From contig JAWNGF010000003.1 of the NCBI GenBank assembly GCA_037039685.1, positions 2,108,001 to 2,172,000 on the forward strand: a stretch of 64,000 bases of DNA, given 5' to 3'. The notes beneath the pieces are model-generated. The model had not been told where the DNA came from. It was given only the letters and a program-made list of their open reading frames with translations, and ran no database searches. The position numbers and the translations under genes were made by a program. The stretch is from Ceratobasidium sp. AG-K. Lineage: Eukaryota; Basidiomycota; Agaricomycetes; Cantharellales; Ceratobasidiaceae. Shown one piece after another: positions 45,480 through 56,835 of the stretch. Numbering within the stretch: the stretch's first letter is position 1; every line of letters begins with the position of its first letter.

Positions 45480-46941
45480 ATGAGCACAGAGCATGCCCCA
45501 TCCTTGGCTATCCATCTATCCAAAACGGAGTCACCGACAGTCCAAAATGTCTCGGGGGATTCTCTCCCTCTGCCCAATGGCATAAATGGAGAGGTTTCTA
45601 CTCCGCCTGTCTCCTCACTGACGAATGGTATCAATATGGATGATTCACATCGAGTGCAACCCGCACTAACAAATGGCGTCACACTGGATACGGTTGTCGT
45701 GAATGGCAATGGAGGGATTCCTATCCCTGCTGGACCTCCTCCACCCTATAGCGAAGAACCTCGCCGAACACGGCGTCCGACGATCCGGACTATACCTATT
45801 GACCCGGAAGACGAAGACTACGATGGAAACAACGATAGAGGGGAATATACTCCCCTTCTCAACGGTGGTATGAGGCGCCGCTCGCGAGCAGCATCGTATG
45901 CCTGTCCAATCAGCCCTATCTCTACGAGAGACTGACATTTCACGAGATATTCCACAGTGGCGTCATATACTGGCGTCGGCTTCTTCTCTATCATCCTGGG
46001 AACTCAGCCGTCACCAATTGAGCATACTCCGAGATCGCTCCGCGAGCGTCGAACGCGGTACTTTGCGCCCCTGTTCAGGCGGGTGTATTGGCGCTCACTG
46101 GCGCATTTGATGGCGATCAACTTTCCGTTTGCGCTTGCAGCATGGGTATTGTTGTTTTGTGGTGTGGTATTGGGCACCACACTGCTCATTACGCTGCCAT
46201 TTGGAGTAGTGTTTTGGTTTTTGACCTTGTTTCTATCGAGGTCGTTCGCTCGGGCCGAGGTGTGTACACTCACAGAGAGAAACATTGATACTGATCTTCG
46301 GGCAGTTACACCTCCAATCCCAGTTCCATAGACCGCTCAGAGTCGCACCCGCAGACCCACCACGCCCTATATTCTACCGCCCACGACCGGCGGAAGATAT
46401 TGAACGGGCACTAACAGAGCCAGGTGCAGAGATAGACATCGACCCAACAATAGAAACTTCGTTCCTGAAAAACTCGTACTCCATGGTGCGCTCCCGCTTG
46501 CGTCGCTTTCCCAGTAGTCTGAAAAAATTCCCTGGTAGTTTATGGATCCATCGTCTTTCCAGCCGATATTCTACTTTTTGGTCATCAAAGCCAGCATCAC
46601 GCTCGTTGTCACGCCACTCGTGTTGGCCCTTGCACCTGTGAGCTAGTCAAGTTGATCCGTATATGTATACTGATTAGTTCTCGTCCACGCGCACTTCATG
46701 ATCTGTCTCGATCTCCCGACGGTTTCTCCGGCTGTGCAACTAACGACTATCTGCTTATGCAAACAACGACCATCTGGACTACCATGCGTGTATGCAACCA
46801 ACACTCATGTTAACAACAATCCATCTGGTGTCGCCCAATTAGGTATGCATCATCCTTGTCCTCCCAGCACCCGCAATGCTTCGTGTCGTCCGTCGGGTGG
46901 GAACGTGGCAAGCGAACTTGGCCATCGAGGCGCTGTCGTGA
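45480..46941 (+). CDS. Multi-pass membrane protein with sensor-like domain
   Basis: Starts at ATG 45480 (MSTEHAPSLAIHLSKTES). The first exon is a Pro/Ser/Asn-rich cytosolic region with a PPPPYSEEP motif and an EYTPLLNG end, spliced from about 45868 to 45958 (VASYTGVGFFSIILGTQ). Two strong membrane spans follow (LMAINFPFALAAWVLLFCG and TTLLITLPFGVVFWFLTLF). After a short intron there is an acidic loop (PRPAEDIERALTEPGAEIDI). An intron with acceptor at about 46534 joins NSYSM to FMDPSSFQPIFYFLVIKA, giving two more spans (SITLVVTPLVLALAP and VCIILVLPAPAM). The end is RRVGTWQANLAIEALS with TGA 46939-46941. The pattern of paired spans and 'FYFL..K' resembles the sensor-type four-helix domain found in bacteria and fungi; function is unknown. 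The PY motif suggests ubiquitin-ligase (Rsp5-type) regulation, an inference. Confidence 0.6.
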
Positions 46942-47183
46942 ATGGGTTCGGCGTTGCTTCCACCCCGATCTACAGAGTTCGGTCCTTTGTGATTGTCGTC
47001 GTGTCGGTGTTTTGCTTGCTGCGCATGCCTGTCGGTCGTGCTTGACAACAACTGCCAATACACATGTTGTCCATCCTCTTTGTGCTGTGTCTGTCTGCTG
47101 CGGCCAGGATGGTAAACAATTAGGCGAATTTGGGATTGGTCCGAGGCAAGTACCGATATTTGTATTAGTGGAGCTGAATACTG

Positions 47184-47726
47184 TTACAGATTTGCTAAAT
47201 CTAACCGAGACATAGTTGTCCAGTGTGAATCGTCATCTCCGCCGATAGCAACTCCAGACTGATCTTCCTCGTCAATACGAAACACATAGAATGTCGGCTC
47301 CGAGGCGTCCACCGCCCATCCGCATGCATCTCCCCTCTGACCTTCCTGGCTTCTCGCAACCCGGTCTTCGACTTCGAGTTTTCTCCAGCTCAACCGCCGA
47401 GCATGGAATATGTCGTTGAGCTGAATTTCGGACCTCGATGTGTGCAAGTCGACATGGCAAAACGCGGCGATTTCTAATTTTGGCAACATGAGCTGGAGTA
47501 ATGCTTGGTTCTGGGGAGAGGCGATCCAGGCTTGGTGAGCGGGAACGCCAGCCCATTGGGACAGTATGCACGCGAATGTGTCCTGGCCTGTGGTATACGT
47601 GAACCAGTACAGAGGAAACCCGGACCAGGCGGATTGCTCGACGCTGACGCGGCGGAGGTCTAGGTCATCGAACGTAATGTCTGATTTAAGGCGCAGAATC
47701 GCAAACTCGGTTACGGGATGGGTCAT
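47184..47726 (-). CDS. Small protein, dimeric alpha/beta-barrel-like
   Basis: A single-exon minus-strand frame of 180 residues from ATG 47726. The N-terminal half (TEFAILRLK; WIASPQNQALLQLMLPKLE; FCHVDLHT) has the strand-helix-strand order and 'W-x-A-S-P-x-N' element seen in fungal members of the ABM/dimeric alpha-beta barrel group. The second half is acidic and low in pattern (GWAVDASEPTFYVFRIDEED). Such proteins may be small monooxygenases or stress-responsive barrels. No catalytic residues can be assigned, so function is unknown. Confidence 0.5.
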   Translation of the reverse strand: MTHPVTEFAILRLKSDITFDDLDLRRVSVEQSAWSGFPLYWFTYTTGQDTFACILSQWAGVPAHQAWIASPQNQALLQLMLPKLEIAAFCHVDLHTSRSEIQLNDIFHARRLSWRKLEVEDRVARSQEGQRGDACGWAVDASEPTFYVFRIDEEDQSGVAIGGDDDSHWTTMSRLDLANL

Positions 47727-48075
47727 TGAATGGGTATATTTTTGTTCCGCCTGGAAGGTTCTAATGAAATGGTGTGGGGGATAGGAGTTTTATTGCCGTG
47801 AGTGTGTGATGGTGTGGTAAATGTGGAAGACAGAGAAATCAATGAGCCAACTGGTCGATGACTGGCAGTGAGCCCAATGTACGCGGTTTTACGACAGAGT
47901 ATTATGACCGCAAAATTTATTCCAGTGTCCCGGAACGCTTTGCCGGAGGTGTCTGCGCAGTCGACGGCACTGGGATGCGCAGCTATTCAGGGACCGGAAG
48001 GAACGGATGATTTGTCAGCAGTGTCTAGCCAGCAATGAAAGTCCAGTGACCTGTCTCTGTCGACCACCTCCCGCC
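47727..48075. other. Divergent promoter region
   Basis: Lies between the divergent genes at 47184-47726 and 48076. No exon recognised. Confidence 0.4.
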
Positions 48076-50366
48076 ATGATCCTCACAGAGCAGCAGCCTA
48101 GCTCTCCCTCGTCCAAACGCTCATTTCTCTCAATATCTGTACCAAGCCGGCCTCGTCGCCTGAGGATGAAGCCCCGCCAGCATATCATCCCCCGCTCCCA
48201 ACTTCTCCAGTCCCCCCGCCGCCCCCAACACCAATTCACAAAGAACACCCGAACACAGGCAAGCGACGATTTTGGAGGGCAATATTAATTGGGCTCGGCG
48301 TGTATGTTGTCGTCAGCGCAACAGTCATTACTCCTCTGCTAGTTCTTAAACTTCGCGGCTCCAAATCGACTATCACACCCGACCCTGTTCAGACCTCGCC
48401 CGTGCCCGACCACAGGGACCCACACAACGATAGACCACCACCGCATGATCGTCCGCATTGGCCGCCACCCGGTGGGGCCGATGGCGACGGACGATGGGAT
48501 ATGCCCCCACCCAGGCACCATGATCACGACCGTCCCCCTCCTCCTGGTGGCCCACACGGTCCCAAGGGATGGCATCCCGATTGTGGCGGAGAAGGTGATG
48601 GAAGACCTGGTTGTCATCGCCCGCCTAATGTACCTCACTGGGACGGCCAAATTGTCCAGTGCAACGGCTGGAGACGACCGACGCTTGAGGAGCAGCTCCC
48701 GGCTACAGACCCGTTGCCGTTCAACTCATTCTTGATGTACGAGATGCCTTTGGATAAGGATTTGTTCGTTCGGGCTGCTGGTAAGTGCTATTCACATTTC
48801 ATTTGGTGTGGGCTGATGCTAGATTCAGGTCTCATCACGGCGGGAGCGTTTCAGCTCGTGGTAGACGACAAGCTTGAAAGGATTCAGGCACACGTCGAAA
48901 TGAGGTTCAACGAGCACCGATCCTATGAGCACACCAATGTGTGCTTGATGGACCGGCAACACTCAAACCCGCCAGCGATGGGCCTTGGTATCTACGTGAG
49001 TGCTCCGACGCCCGCGCGAATTTAATTTCCAATGCAATTACAGATGCCATTTGGTCAAGCACCCAACGAGAACGTTTTGTTCAACATTACGCTGCGTGTT
49101 CCCCCAATGCATTACAACGGCACTCTCGACACCCACCTCCCCGTCTTTGAACAAAAAATCTTATCGGACCCACGCGTATACTTCAACCGACTCAGACTGA
49201 GTGGCTCAGCCAGCCCAATGCTGATGCAAGGCGTTGACGCTGGGACTATCGATGCCATGACTCAGTACGCACGAATCAAGGCCGACGGCGTCCGTGCTGG
49301 ACGACAAGTCCGATTGGCCACGAATGCTTCGTAAGTTGTCTTCCATGTGCTATTTTTGCTAGCCTGGGGGGCAGTGGCGCTTCTTTCGTGTGTCTCGGGC
49401 ATGGGCATAGGTGGAAGTTGTGTGTCCGCCTGGCCGGAACGCACGATTTATATCTGTCCACCTGCCCGAGAAGCTAAAGATAAAGCGGGCCTGGTTCTCC
49501 GGGCTTCTGATATTGTGCAGGGACACGTTTGCTAACAATGAATTTCCTATTCTAGACCGATCGATGCGACTATTGCGGTCACGAGCAATTCTAGCTCTAG
49601 CGAGCCCGTTGTGATCGACATGCAAACTATAAACGCGTAAGTACCCACACAACCTATTGTTCACACATTGTGCCAATCACCCTCGAATCGACAGACACAT
49701 TGCTGGCACTGTTCTATTGGCACACGATGGAACTATCAAGGCGTCTGGGAGTGAAGGAACCCCGGACTTCTTGCTAGACGCAAAGACAGGTGCGTAACCA
49801 CCTGACCATATTGGCTATATGCGCGCGCTTACCACTTATTACAGGCAACTCACCGATATTCATGCGCGTCTTGCACACCGAGCAATCTCAACCGGCTGTT
49901 TTGCACGCCAACCTGACCACAAACTTGGCCGAGATTGAAGTTTCGCTCGACCCGTCGTATGAAGGCACGTTTGAACTCCTTACTGACGGAACAAGCGCCG
50001 CCGAGGTTGAGGAAGACTCAAAGCACACGCTTGATCCGTCTGGAATGGGCCGACGACGGGCCGTTAACCTACACCGTGATGGAGAAGGATCGGTTCGTGG
50101 GTCGGTGGCATGGCGTAACCTGTCGTTCCGGATGAAGGAAGGCGCGCTGGGAATCTGGGGAGCGACAAACTCAAGGATACCTCGCTTGGTGGTAGTCGGG
50201 TCCGAGCTGCCACATCCCTTGGCCAGAATACGTTGTTGCTACCCAACTCCAGGACATGTTGCGTGATACTGAGGAGCGGGCGGCGCACTTCAGGACGCTG
50301 AAGGAGGACGAGGTAGATACCGTTGCAGAGCGGATGAGAAAGGTTGGGAGCGCTGTGAGCGTGTGA
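48076..50366 (+). CDS. Proline-rich type II membrane protein, unknown function
   Basis: The body is clear: a cytosolic Pro-rich segment (EDEAPPAYHPPLPTSPVPP, a PPAY motif), one membrane span (AILIGLGVYVVVSATVITPL), then a His/Pro/Gly/Asp-rich extracellular linker (DHDRPPPPGGPHGPKGWHPD). An ectodomain follows, spread over exons at about 48660-48780, 48827-48994, 49044-49331, 49557-49638, 49696-49788 and 49844 onward (SFLMYEMPLDKDLFVRAAG; IARIKADGV-type repeats; LAEIEVSLDPSYEGTFEL; SVAWRNLSFRMKEGALGI). This looks like the DUF7330-like adhesin-type ectodomains common in agaricomycetes, tentatively. Between ATG 48076 and the membrane-span exon the frame does not connect without an implausibly short intron (about 48139-48164), so either a start exon is missed or a base is wrong. 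The last exon (about 50240-50366, QLQDMLRDTEERAAHF) is also uncertain. Confidence 0.5.
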
Positions 50367-51792
50367 GGTTACGGAGCTTGGACTTGAATTTGCGTTGTTG
50401 TGTTTTCGAGGAGGGGTGTATATTATACCTGCGGTGCATTCGCTTTCATGTTTGGTTGTCTTGTCGATTTATCGAGTTAAATATCCAATATGTGTAATTT
50501 GTCGATATGAATGGGTGGTGCGTTCCATGCGTCATTTTGCACGTTGGGTCACACCGTTTGTGACTCGGGTGCTGAATTGCATTGGGTACAAAATGGCCAT
50601 ATCCAGCGAGGCGCTTGGCTCAATAAATCCAGTGTGTGTCCGAGTACCCCAAGGCGCCACAGCGTGCTCTTTACTTCAGTTCCTGCATTCGAGGGACAGG
50701 ACTTCTGGCTCGTATTTACGCGAGACGCTGTCTTGCAATGTGTCGCCAAAACCTTACACCTTGTCATCCTTGTGTTGGGCTGACCAGAGTTCGAGGAAGA
50801 GCTGAATGCTTCAAGTTGATCCAAGCCCGCTCAAGCCAATCCTACATGCAAGCCCTAATATCTTACCCTGTGCAAGAACAACTGATCCCAAGTTGAACGG
50901 AGCAAAAAATGCTTCGTCTGGTAGATGGTTCTATATTATTTCATCCCCTAACCTTCCTGCTCTGGAAGATTTCGGGAGGCTGAAAGGATGAGCTTATGTG
51001 GTGGTTGGTACGTGAACTTGCTCAGCCACGTTCCGAGTCTAGGTGTTATAGTCTCCATTCATAAGGACAAGTACGCTGATAATTCGTTCACCTGTTGATC
51101 GCGGGCTCTCATCCTGTCACAAGGCTAGGGCTACCTGTTTTCAGCAAGTAAGCATTTGCATATATTTCAACACGTGTGTTTGGTGTGTTCAGAATCTTCG
51201 GAGTCGAAGTCTTCGTCAAGAGGCAGGTTGCATGTGCAAAATTGACGCGAGATGCTAGGATATTGATTTGAGGGTATAGCCCTGCTATTCAAATTTTCCA
51301 TTGGTGCTTCAGACTTGAGGGTGCGTGAGAGTACGCCGCGGCTCTGAGCCTTTGGGATAGAAACTACGCGACTCAATTCTACCCATCTCCTTATTTTAGA
51401 CCCCTGGCACAGAATGCTTACTGGCAATATTGCCAGGGGCTTGATTCAAACTTTTCTACGACATTATGTGTGTATGTTCCCCCATAGGTCCCCCGTTGAG
51501 AATTTCTCGAGTATTTTGTAGTGCTATAACTTATAAGACGCCTTGTGGCTTTCCTCTTATCGCGGGTTTGAGCATGCCAAGCTACAAAAATGGTAGATCT
51601 CAGTTGAATAGCCGAGGCTGGCCGGGTGCAAGAGTAGCGTTTGATTGCGTGTACTTATACGGGCCTCGGATGTGCCTCGGAGCCGCGGAGGTCTGTTAGA
51701 ATTGCTTCGATGCGTGATTGGCTAGTTCCGGAGGATATAACGGTCCTATACTTGGCCTCAATCGACCACACCTTACTTGCCTGCCTACCACG
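50367..51792. other. Intergenic region, no gene seen
   Basis: About 1.4 kb without a supported exon. The 100 bases before 51793 are the likely promoter/leader of CCP1. Confidence 0.45.
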
Positions 51793-53410
51793 ATGCCTTT
51801 CGCTGCTGCCTTCCGCCGATCTGTTGTTCGCGCCGCCCCGCGAGCCACTCATGTCTCTCGTCGCCTCCCAGTCGCCGCGCGCGGTTATTCGACTGAAGCA
51901 TCGTCGTCGGGCGGTGCTTCGTGGGTCCAACTTGCCCTTGCCGCTGGTCTTGGTGCGGGTGCAGGTATTGGAGCACTTAGCCTCTTCGGTGGAGACGCAA
52001 CCAGCCTGGGACGTGAAGCCAAGACTGCTGCCGAGGGCGCCGCTCGATCTGCAAAGGTCGCCGCCAACTATGTCCCCAAGAAGGAAGACTACCAAAAGGT
52101 CTACAACCGCATTGCGGAGGCGCTCGAGGCCGGTGACTATGATGGTAGGTAGTATGAGTGTTGGTATTGGCGTATGCTGCTTATTCATTTGATCCAGACG
52201 GTTCATTTGGTCCTGTCTTTGTTCGTCTGGCCTGGCATGCAAGCGGAACTTACGACAAGGAGACCAAGACGGGTGGAAGGTACGTCGCCCAATCATTAGC
52301 GATTCATTTCGTAATTAATTCACGCGGATCTAGCAACTACGCGACCATGCGCTTCGAGCCCGAGTCCTACATGGTGCCAATAACGGTCTGAATATTGCTC
52401 GCGACAAGATGGAGGAGATCAAGAAAGAATTCCCTTGGATATCCTACGGTGACCTATGGACCATTGGAGGAGTTTGCGCCATTCAGGCGAGTTCTCCTCG
52501 CCCTTGCGTTTCCCACGACCCGAAGCGCGTTTACCCCACCGCGTTGAGTTGTGGAACCCTAACCCCTCGCGGGCGCAATGCTTTCTCCCTTATTGGTTGA
52601 TATACCGCTTCCTTTTTCCAAAAGCCAAGATTTTCATTTGTGCCCCGGCCATGCATATCATCCGACTATATGCTGACCAGCTTTGCAGGAAATGAACGGC
52701 CCCAAAATTCCTTGGCGCCCTGGACGCATTGACGGCTTCGCAAAGGACGCAACTCCCGATGGTCGTCTGCCCGACGCTACCCAGGCGGGTGATCATCTGC
52801 GCGCTGTGAGTATCCCGATTTCATCGTGTGTATGCGTGACTCATTTGGGATTTGCAGATCTTCTATCGCATGGGCTTCAACGACCAAGAAATCGTTGCGC
52901 TCTCGGGTGCGCACGCACTCGGACGATGCCATCGTGACCGGTACGTTCTATGCTTTCCTTGTACTACACCAACTAATTTCGCCCACAGATCTGGCTTCGA
53001 CGGACCATGGACGTTCTCCCCTACCACTCTGACCAACGAGTTCTACAAGCTCCTCCTAAACGAGAAGTGGCAGTGGCGCAAGTGGGACGGACCCAAGCAA
53101 TTTGAGGACAAGTCGACCAAGTCCTTGATGATGCTTCCGTAAGTGCTACTCTTTATAACTCGAGCTCTACATTGACGTGATTGGACAGTACGGACATGGC
53201 TCTTGTCCAGGACAAAAAGTTCAGGCCATGGGTGCAAAAATATGCCGACTCTGAGGAGCTCTTCTTCAAAGAGTAAGTCTTGAGCATAGATGTCAAACTC
53301 GATCCTGATTTTTCTCCAGTTTCTCTGACGTTGTCCGCCGCCTATTCGAGCTCGGTGTCCCTACCTCACAATTTGGCGAGACGATCGTGTTCAAGAGCAC
53401 GGACGAGTAG
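51793..53410 (+). CDS. CCP1: Cytochrome c peroxidase, mitochondrial
   Basis: Starts at ATG 51793. The N-terminus ([20 protein letters not shown]) is a typical Arg/Ala-rich mitochondrial presequence, followed by a hydrophobic segment ([19 protein letters not shown]) as in intermembrane-space CCP precursors. The class I heme peroxidase domain has the distal [10 protein letters not shown] (Arg, Trp and His), [30 protein letters not shown], the proximal [11 protein letters not shown] and [17 protein letters not shown], where the Trp is the radical-bearing one in yeast CCP. It ends [17 protein letters not shown] at TAG 53408-53410. It reduces hydrogen peroxide with electrons from cytochrome c. Introns include 52145-52197 and 52280-52333, and one at 52487-52688 with a GC donor (gcgagt). 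At about 52366 one C seems to be missing: FEPES is followed by [12 protein letters not shown] only after a one-base shift. Confidence 0.9.
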
Positions 53411-54039
53411 AGTATATCGTGGTGATAGACTCTCGCATCTCGCTGTTGTTTCTCCTTTTCTATTTACCTGTATTCATCTGGGTGGATCGTCAAAAAATTA
53501 TATGCATGTGCTTGATGGACTTCGGAGTGAAATAAACAAACGCCAAGTGGGCGATGAGCATGGGAATTGAACAATCTCTTATCGTCTTGGCGCGCGGGAG
53601 AGCACCGAAGTAATCCCTAAAAGACGAGAAATATACAACAGCTGAGGCATACGACTTGGAAGGCGCGCAGTAAATATCACGGTGGCGAGGTAAACGAGCC
53701 CCTATACGCATTTGGTCTAGTCGTATGACAGGATCTTGACGCTTCTCCCAAGCCATGCAAACCTCAAACACGAATCATAATCGTTGATTAGCCACGCTTT
53801 TGGTTGATACATTGGTTCATGCAAGGAGAAACAGAAATTAAATGGACTACAAAGCGAATCTAGCAGTCATGAAAGTCTATGCGTGAGAATAACCTATGCA
53901 CATGAGGGGGGAAGCTGAGTGGAGGGTTTCAAGTTGAAGTATTGCCGAATTGGGCAGCCAAAAACGAGTGAAAGGGCCAAATAGACAAGGTCATCACATG
54001 CAGGAAAGAACAATAAATCGAAAATTTCAGTTTTGATCA
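53411..54039. other. Convergent intergenic region
   Basis: 3' flanks of CCP1 and the alpha-arrestin. No exon recognised. Confidence 0.5.
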
Positions 54040-56835
54040 TTATCGAACGGGCTGAGTGCCGCTCGAGCTCGCACTGGGTTGCATGGCAGGGGGGACAGAC
54101 CCTCCAGCGCGCATAAATATCAGCTCAGTCGTCGAGTGGCGGGACATGTCGGGGCGCTCGGCCTGTGCATCGTGGTGACCCTCATCCAACCCAGCCAGAT
54201 CGCCCGTCGAAGCTGAAGTAGTAGCGGTCGACTGGTCGTACGATGGCAAGTCACGCGAAATGGGCGTCACACCTCCCAGGAACCCACGCGACGCGACAGA
54301 ATAATCGGGTACGCGGTTGAGAGTCTCTGTGACTGGGTCGCCTGGCGAGTGTTGGCCGTTTGCGGGGGTATGACTTCCGCTCGCACTTCCGTTGGTATGA
54401 TGGCTCGCGGGCGTGTGCGTCCCAGAGCCCGAGTGGTGGTGTGATGAAAAGGCGTGGCGGGACTTGGAGAATGGCGTAAAGGGTTTCATCGCCGATGGGA
54501 GATGGAAAAATCCAGATCGGTTCGAGTGGAGTGCTCCCGCAAGCTTGTGTCCGTCGATTCCTCCATGGCTGGAATGACCTCGCTCCGGACTGTTCGCACG
54601 GCTGTTGGCTCGACTGTTCGCGCGACTGGCAGCCCGGCTACCCGCTCGACTTTCCCTGCGTGACTCGGGCGGCGTGTTCGAGGAACTCGACGGTCCGCTA
54701 ATTTGAGCAGGTACACCCAGTGACATGAGCAGCTCGCCATCCACCACGTCGAGTGGGACAGAGGGCCCGGGAGAGCTCGGTACGCTTGGACCAGGTGTGC
54801 TGCTGCCATTGGTACGGGCACCAAAGTATCCTGCTCCGGAGCCGGACCTGTTGTGGGTGTTGGGAGAGATCATGCCAGCGATGTTTCCTGAAGAGCTGGC
54901 ACGCGAGAGTGGGTTCGAAACCGTACGCGTCGCTTGAGACACATCGGCCACTGCAATTCGATCCAAAACATGGGCTTGGTAGCTATCAGAAGGAATTAGC
55001 GCGGCTTGGGCTGTGTGACTAAATGCACATACCTAGGCAGATCGATGTTTTGCGTCTCTTCGGCGTTTTCAGATCCGAACAAAAGGTTGTGCGTTGCGGT
55101 GGTAGCCAATCGCACTTCTTCGGCAAGCCGTGGGTCCATAACATGGATCGGGAGCGCACACCGAAGCTCCGAAGTGTGTCCATCCAAGTTGGCGATGATC
55201 ACGGAGAACTTAATCTTGTACAAGCTGAGAATAGGCTGCGACAAAGGTTAGTTTATCCACGCCACTACACGACTCTCACGGAAAATGCTTACCTCGATCG
55301 TAGACGAGGGTGAAGCAGATCCTGGTAGCGTAATGTGCAGGGATGTGTCAATCTCCTCGTTGCCGTCCTCTTGCTCAAGGGTCTCGTCCACAGGACTGTC
55401 GGTCAAACGCGATGTCGACGCAGCTGGCTGCGTATCAGGTCCCTCTGCCGAGCCCGAACCCGAACCAGATGTGATGCCTGCTACGCTGCTGCTAACCGCA
55501 TGCAGCCGGCTTATCGCGTGTCCTATTATGTCTCCGTTCGCATGACCGCTGCCGCTCGCCGATGCACTCGTGTTACTCCGACCGTGCCCGTTGAGCATAC
55601 CCATGTATGTACCCGATCGACTACGAATCGCGGATGCCGTCGATGAAGTGGGCTGGGGTGTTTGCTCCGTGCACCCCGGTTGGCTAGCGACCACGGCACG
55701 ACCGTTACGGATTTCATGTCGCGCAGTAGTAACTGTCCGGGTTTCTTGGTGCTGTAACCCGCGCCAGTGGATGGACGTGTACTCCTTTATCGTAGTCACT
55801 ACGCTCTTCACTGTGACGCCCTTGGCCATTGGCTGGAACTTGACAAGGACGGGGATATCGTCTCCGGCGGCGAAAGCCTTGTGCGGGACAACGAAGGAGT
55901 ACATGATCTTCCCAGGCCAGGTATTCTCAATCTAAAGAATCAGGGTTAGGAACGATAGTGAGGAAGACAGTGGGGTATGACGCACCTCGAGTGTCTGGTT
56001 ATATTCCATTGCTTCTGGCAAGAAGGAGCGCATAACGTGCACCGATTGGAATGCATGGAAGTTGGCGGAGAATGCAGAGCGGACTGCAGTCGCACGAAGT
56101 TTGTATGCGATTGACGCTGAATTGCTCCACGTACGGCCGGTGACGGGCAGCGTACTGGGCAATTGCACTTGGAAGGGGAAGACGTGCTGGCCGGCTTTGA
56201 TGGTGTGCTTGTGATTGCGCTCGCCCTCGAGGAACGACCAGTCATGTGTATAGAATACGTGACTGTGATGGCCTTGACGAGCATGGCTATAGCCTGGTTA
56301 GACTGTGAATAGCATCAGAATCTGAAAATAGCTCACCTGGCCTCTGGCAGCTGAATTTTGAGCTTTCCACTAAAGTGGAGCGTGATTTCGCGAATATTGG
56401 TCGCCTCGGTGAGATTGAGGATGATATGACCGCTTAGCAAAGCGCCCTCTACGTCTTGGCCTATTCCTCGGAAGACAACTTGGTCTGTCGGGAGGACAAT
56501 TTCGAGGGGGACCAGCGAATGGGAATGGGAGCTCGTCGCCGACATTGGCACTTCAAATGGCGAAGGGGGGACAGTGGCCGGGTGCTCGGACCCAGGAGAG
56601 CCCTCGTCAGGCATATGTAGATGGTGGGCATTGCGGTGTATTGGTACCCTGGCAAGTCGTCGGTGGGCGGTGTGGGAGAGGGAGCTCTGGATGGGGGGCT
56701 TGAAGGGCCTGTTTCGCGCAGATGGAACGGCATGTTGTATAGGCCGGAGGCGCTGTGGATACCGATGCGTCAAATGCGTCACGCTCACGCTAAGAAACGG
56801 TCACTGCGGGGCTGGACTTTGTGGGGAGAAAGCAT
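54040..56835 (-). CDS. Alpha-arrestin (ART-type ubiquitin-ligase adaptor)
   Basis: Read on the minus strand from ATG 56835 (MLSPHKVQPRSDRFLA), with a first intron (donor gtgagc) before ASGLYNMPFHLRETGP. A Pro-rich N-terminal segment leads into the arrestin N-domain: LVPLEIVLPTDQVVFRG, LLSGHIILNLTEATNIREI, LHFSGKLKIQLPEA, then HVFPFQVQLPSTLPVTGRTW and ASIAYKLRATAVR. The arrestin C-domain follows (IENTWPGKIMYSFVVPHKAF; DDIPVLVKFQPMAKGVTVKS; LSLYKIKFSVIIANLDGHTS). The tail (54966-54040) is a Ser/Ala/Asn-rich disordered region ending SSSGTQPVR. Such proteins recruit a Rsp5-type ligase to plasma-membrane transporters and receptors. Between LPGYQYTA and NAHHLHMPDEG (near 56631) the frame shifts by one base at a short A run, probably a sequence error. 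Confidence 0.85.

Noticed and set aside
50395..50896. Overlapping open frames in the 50.4-50.9 kb interval
   Set aside because: No domain, no consistent splice sites, composition unlike the neighbouring genes.
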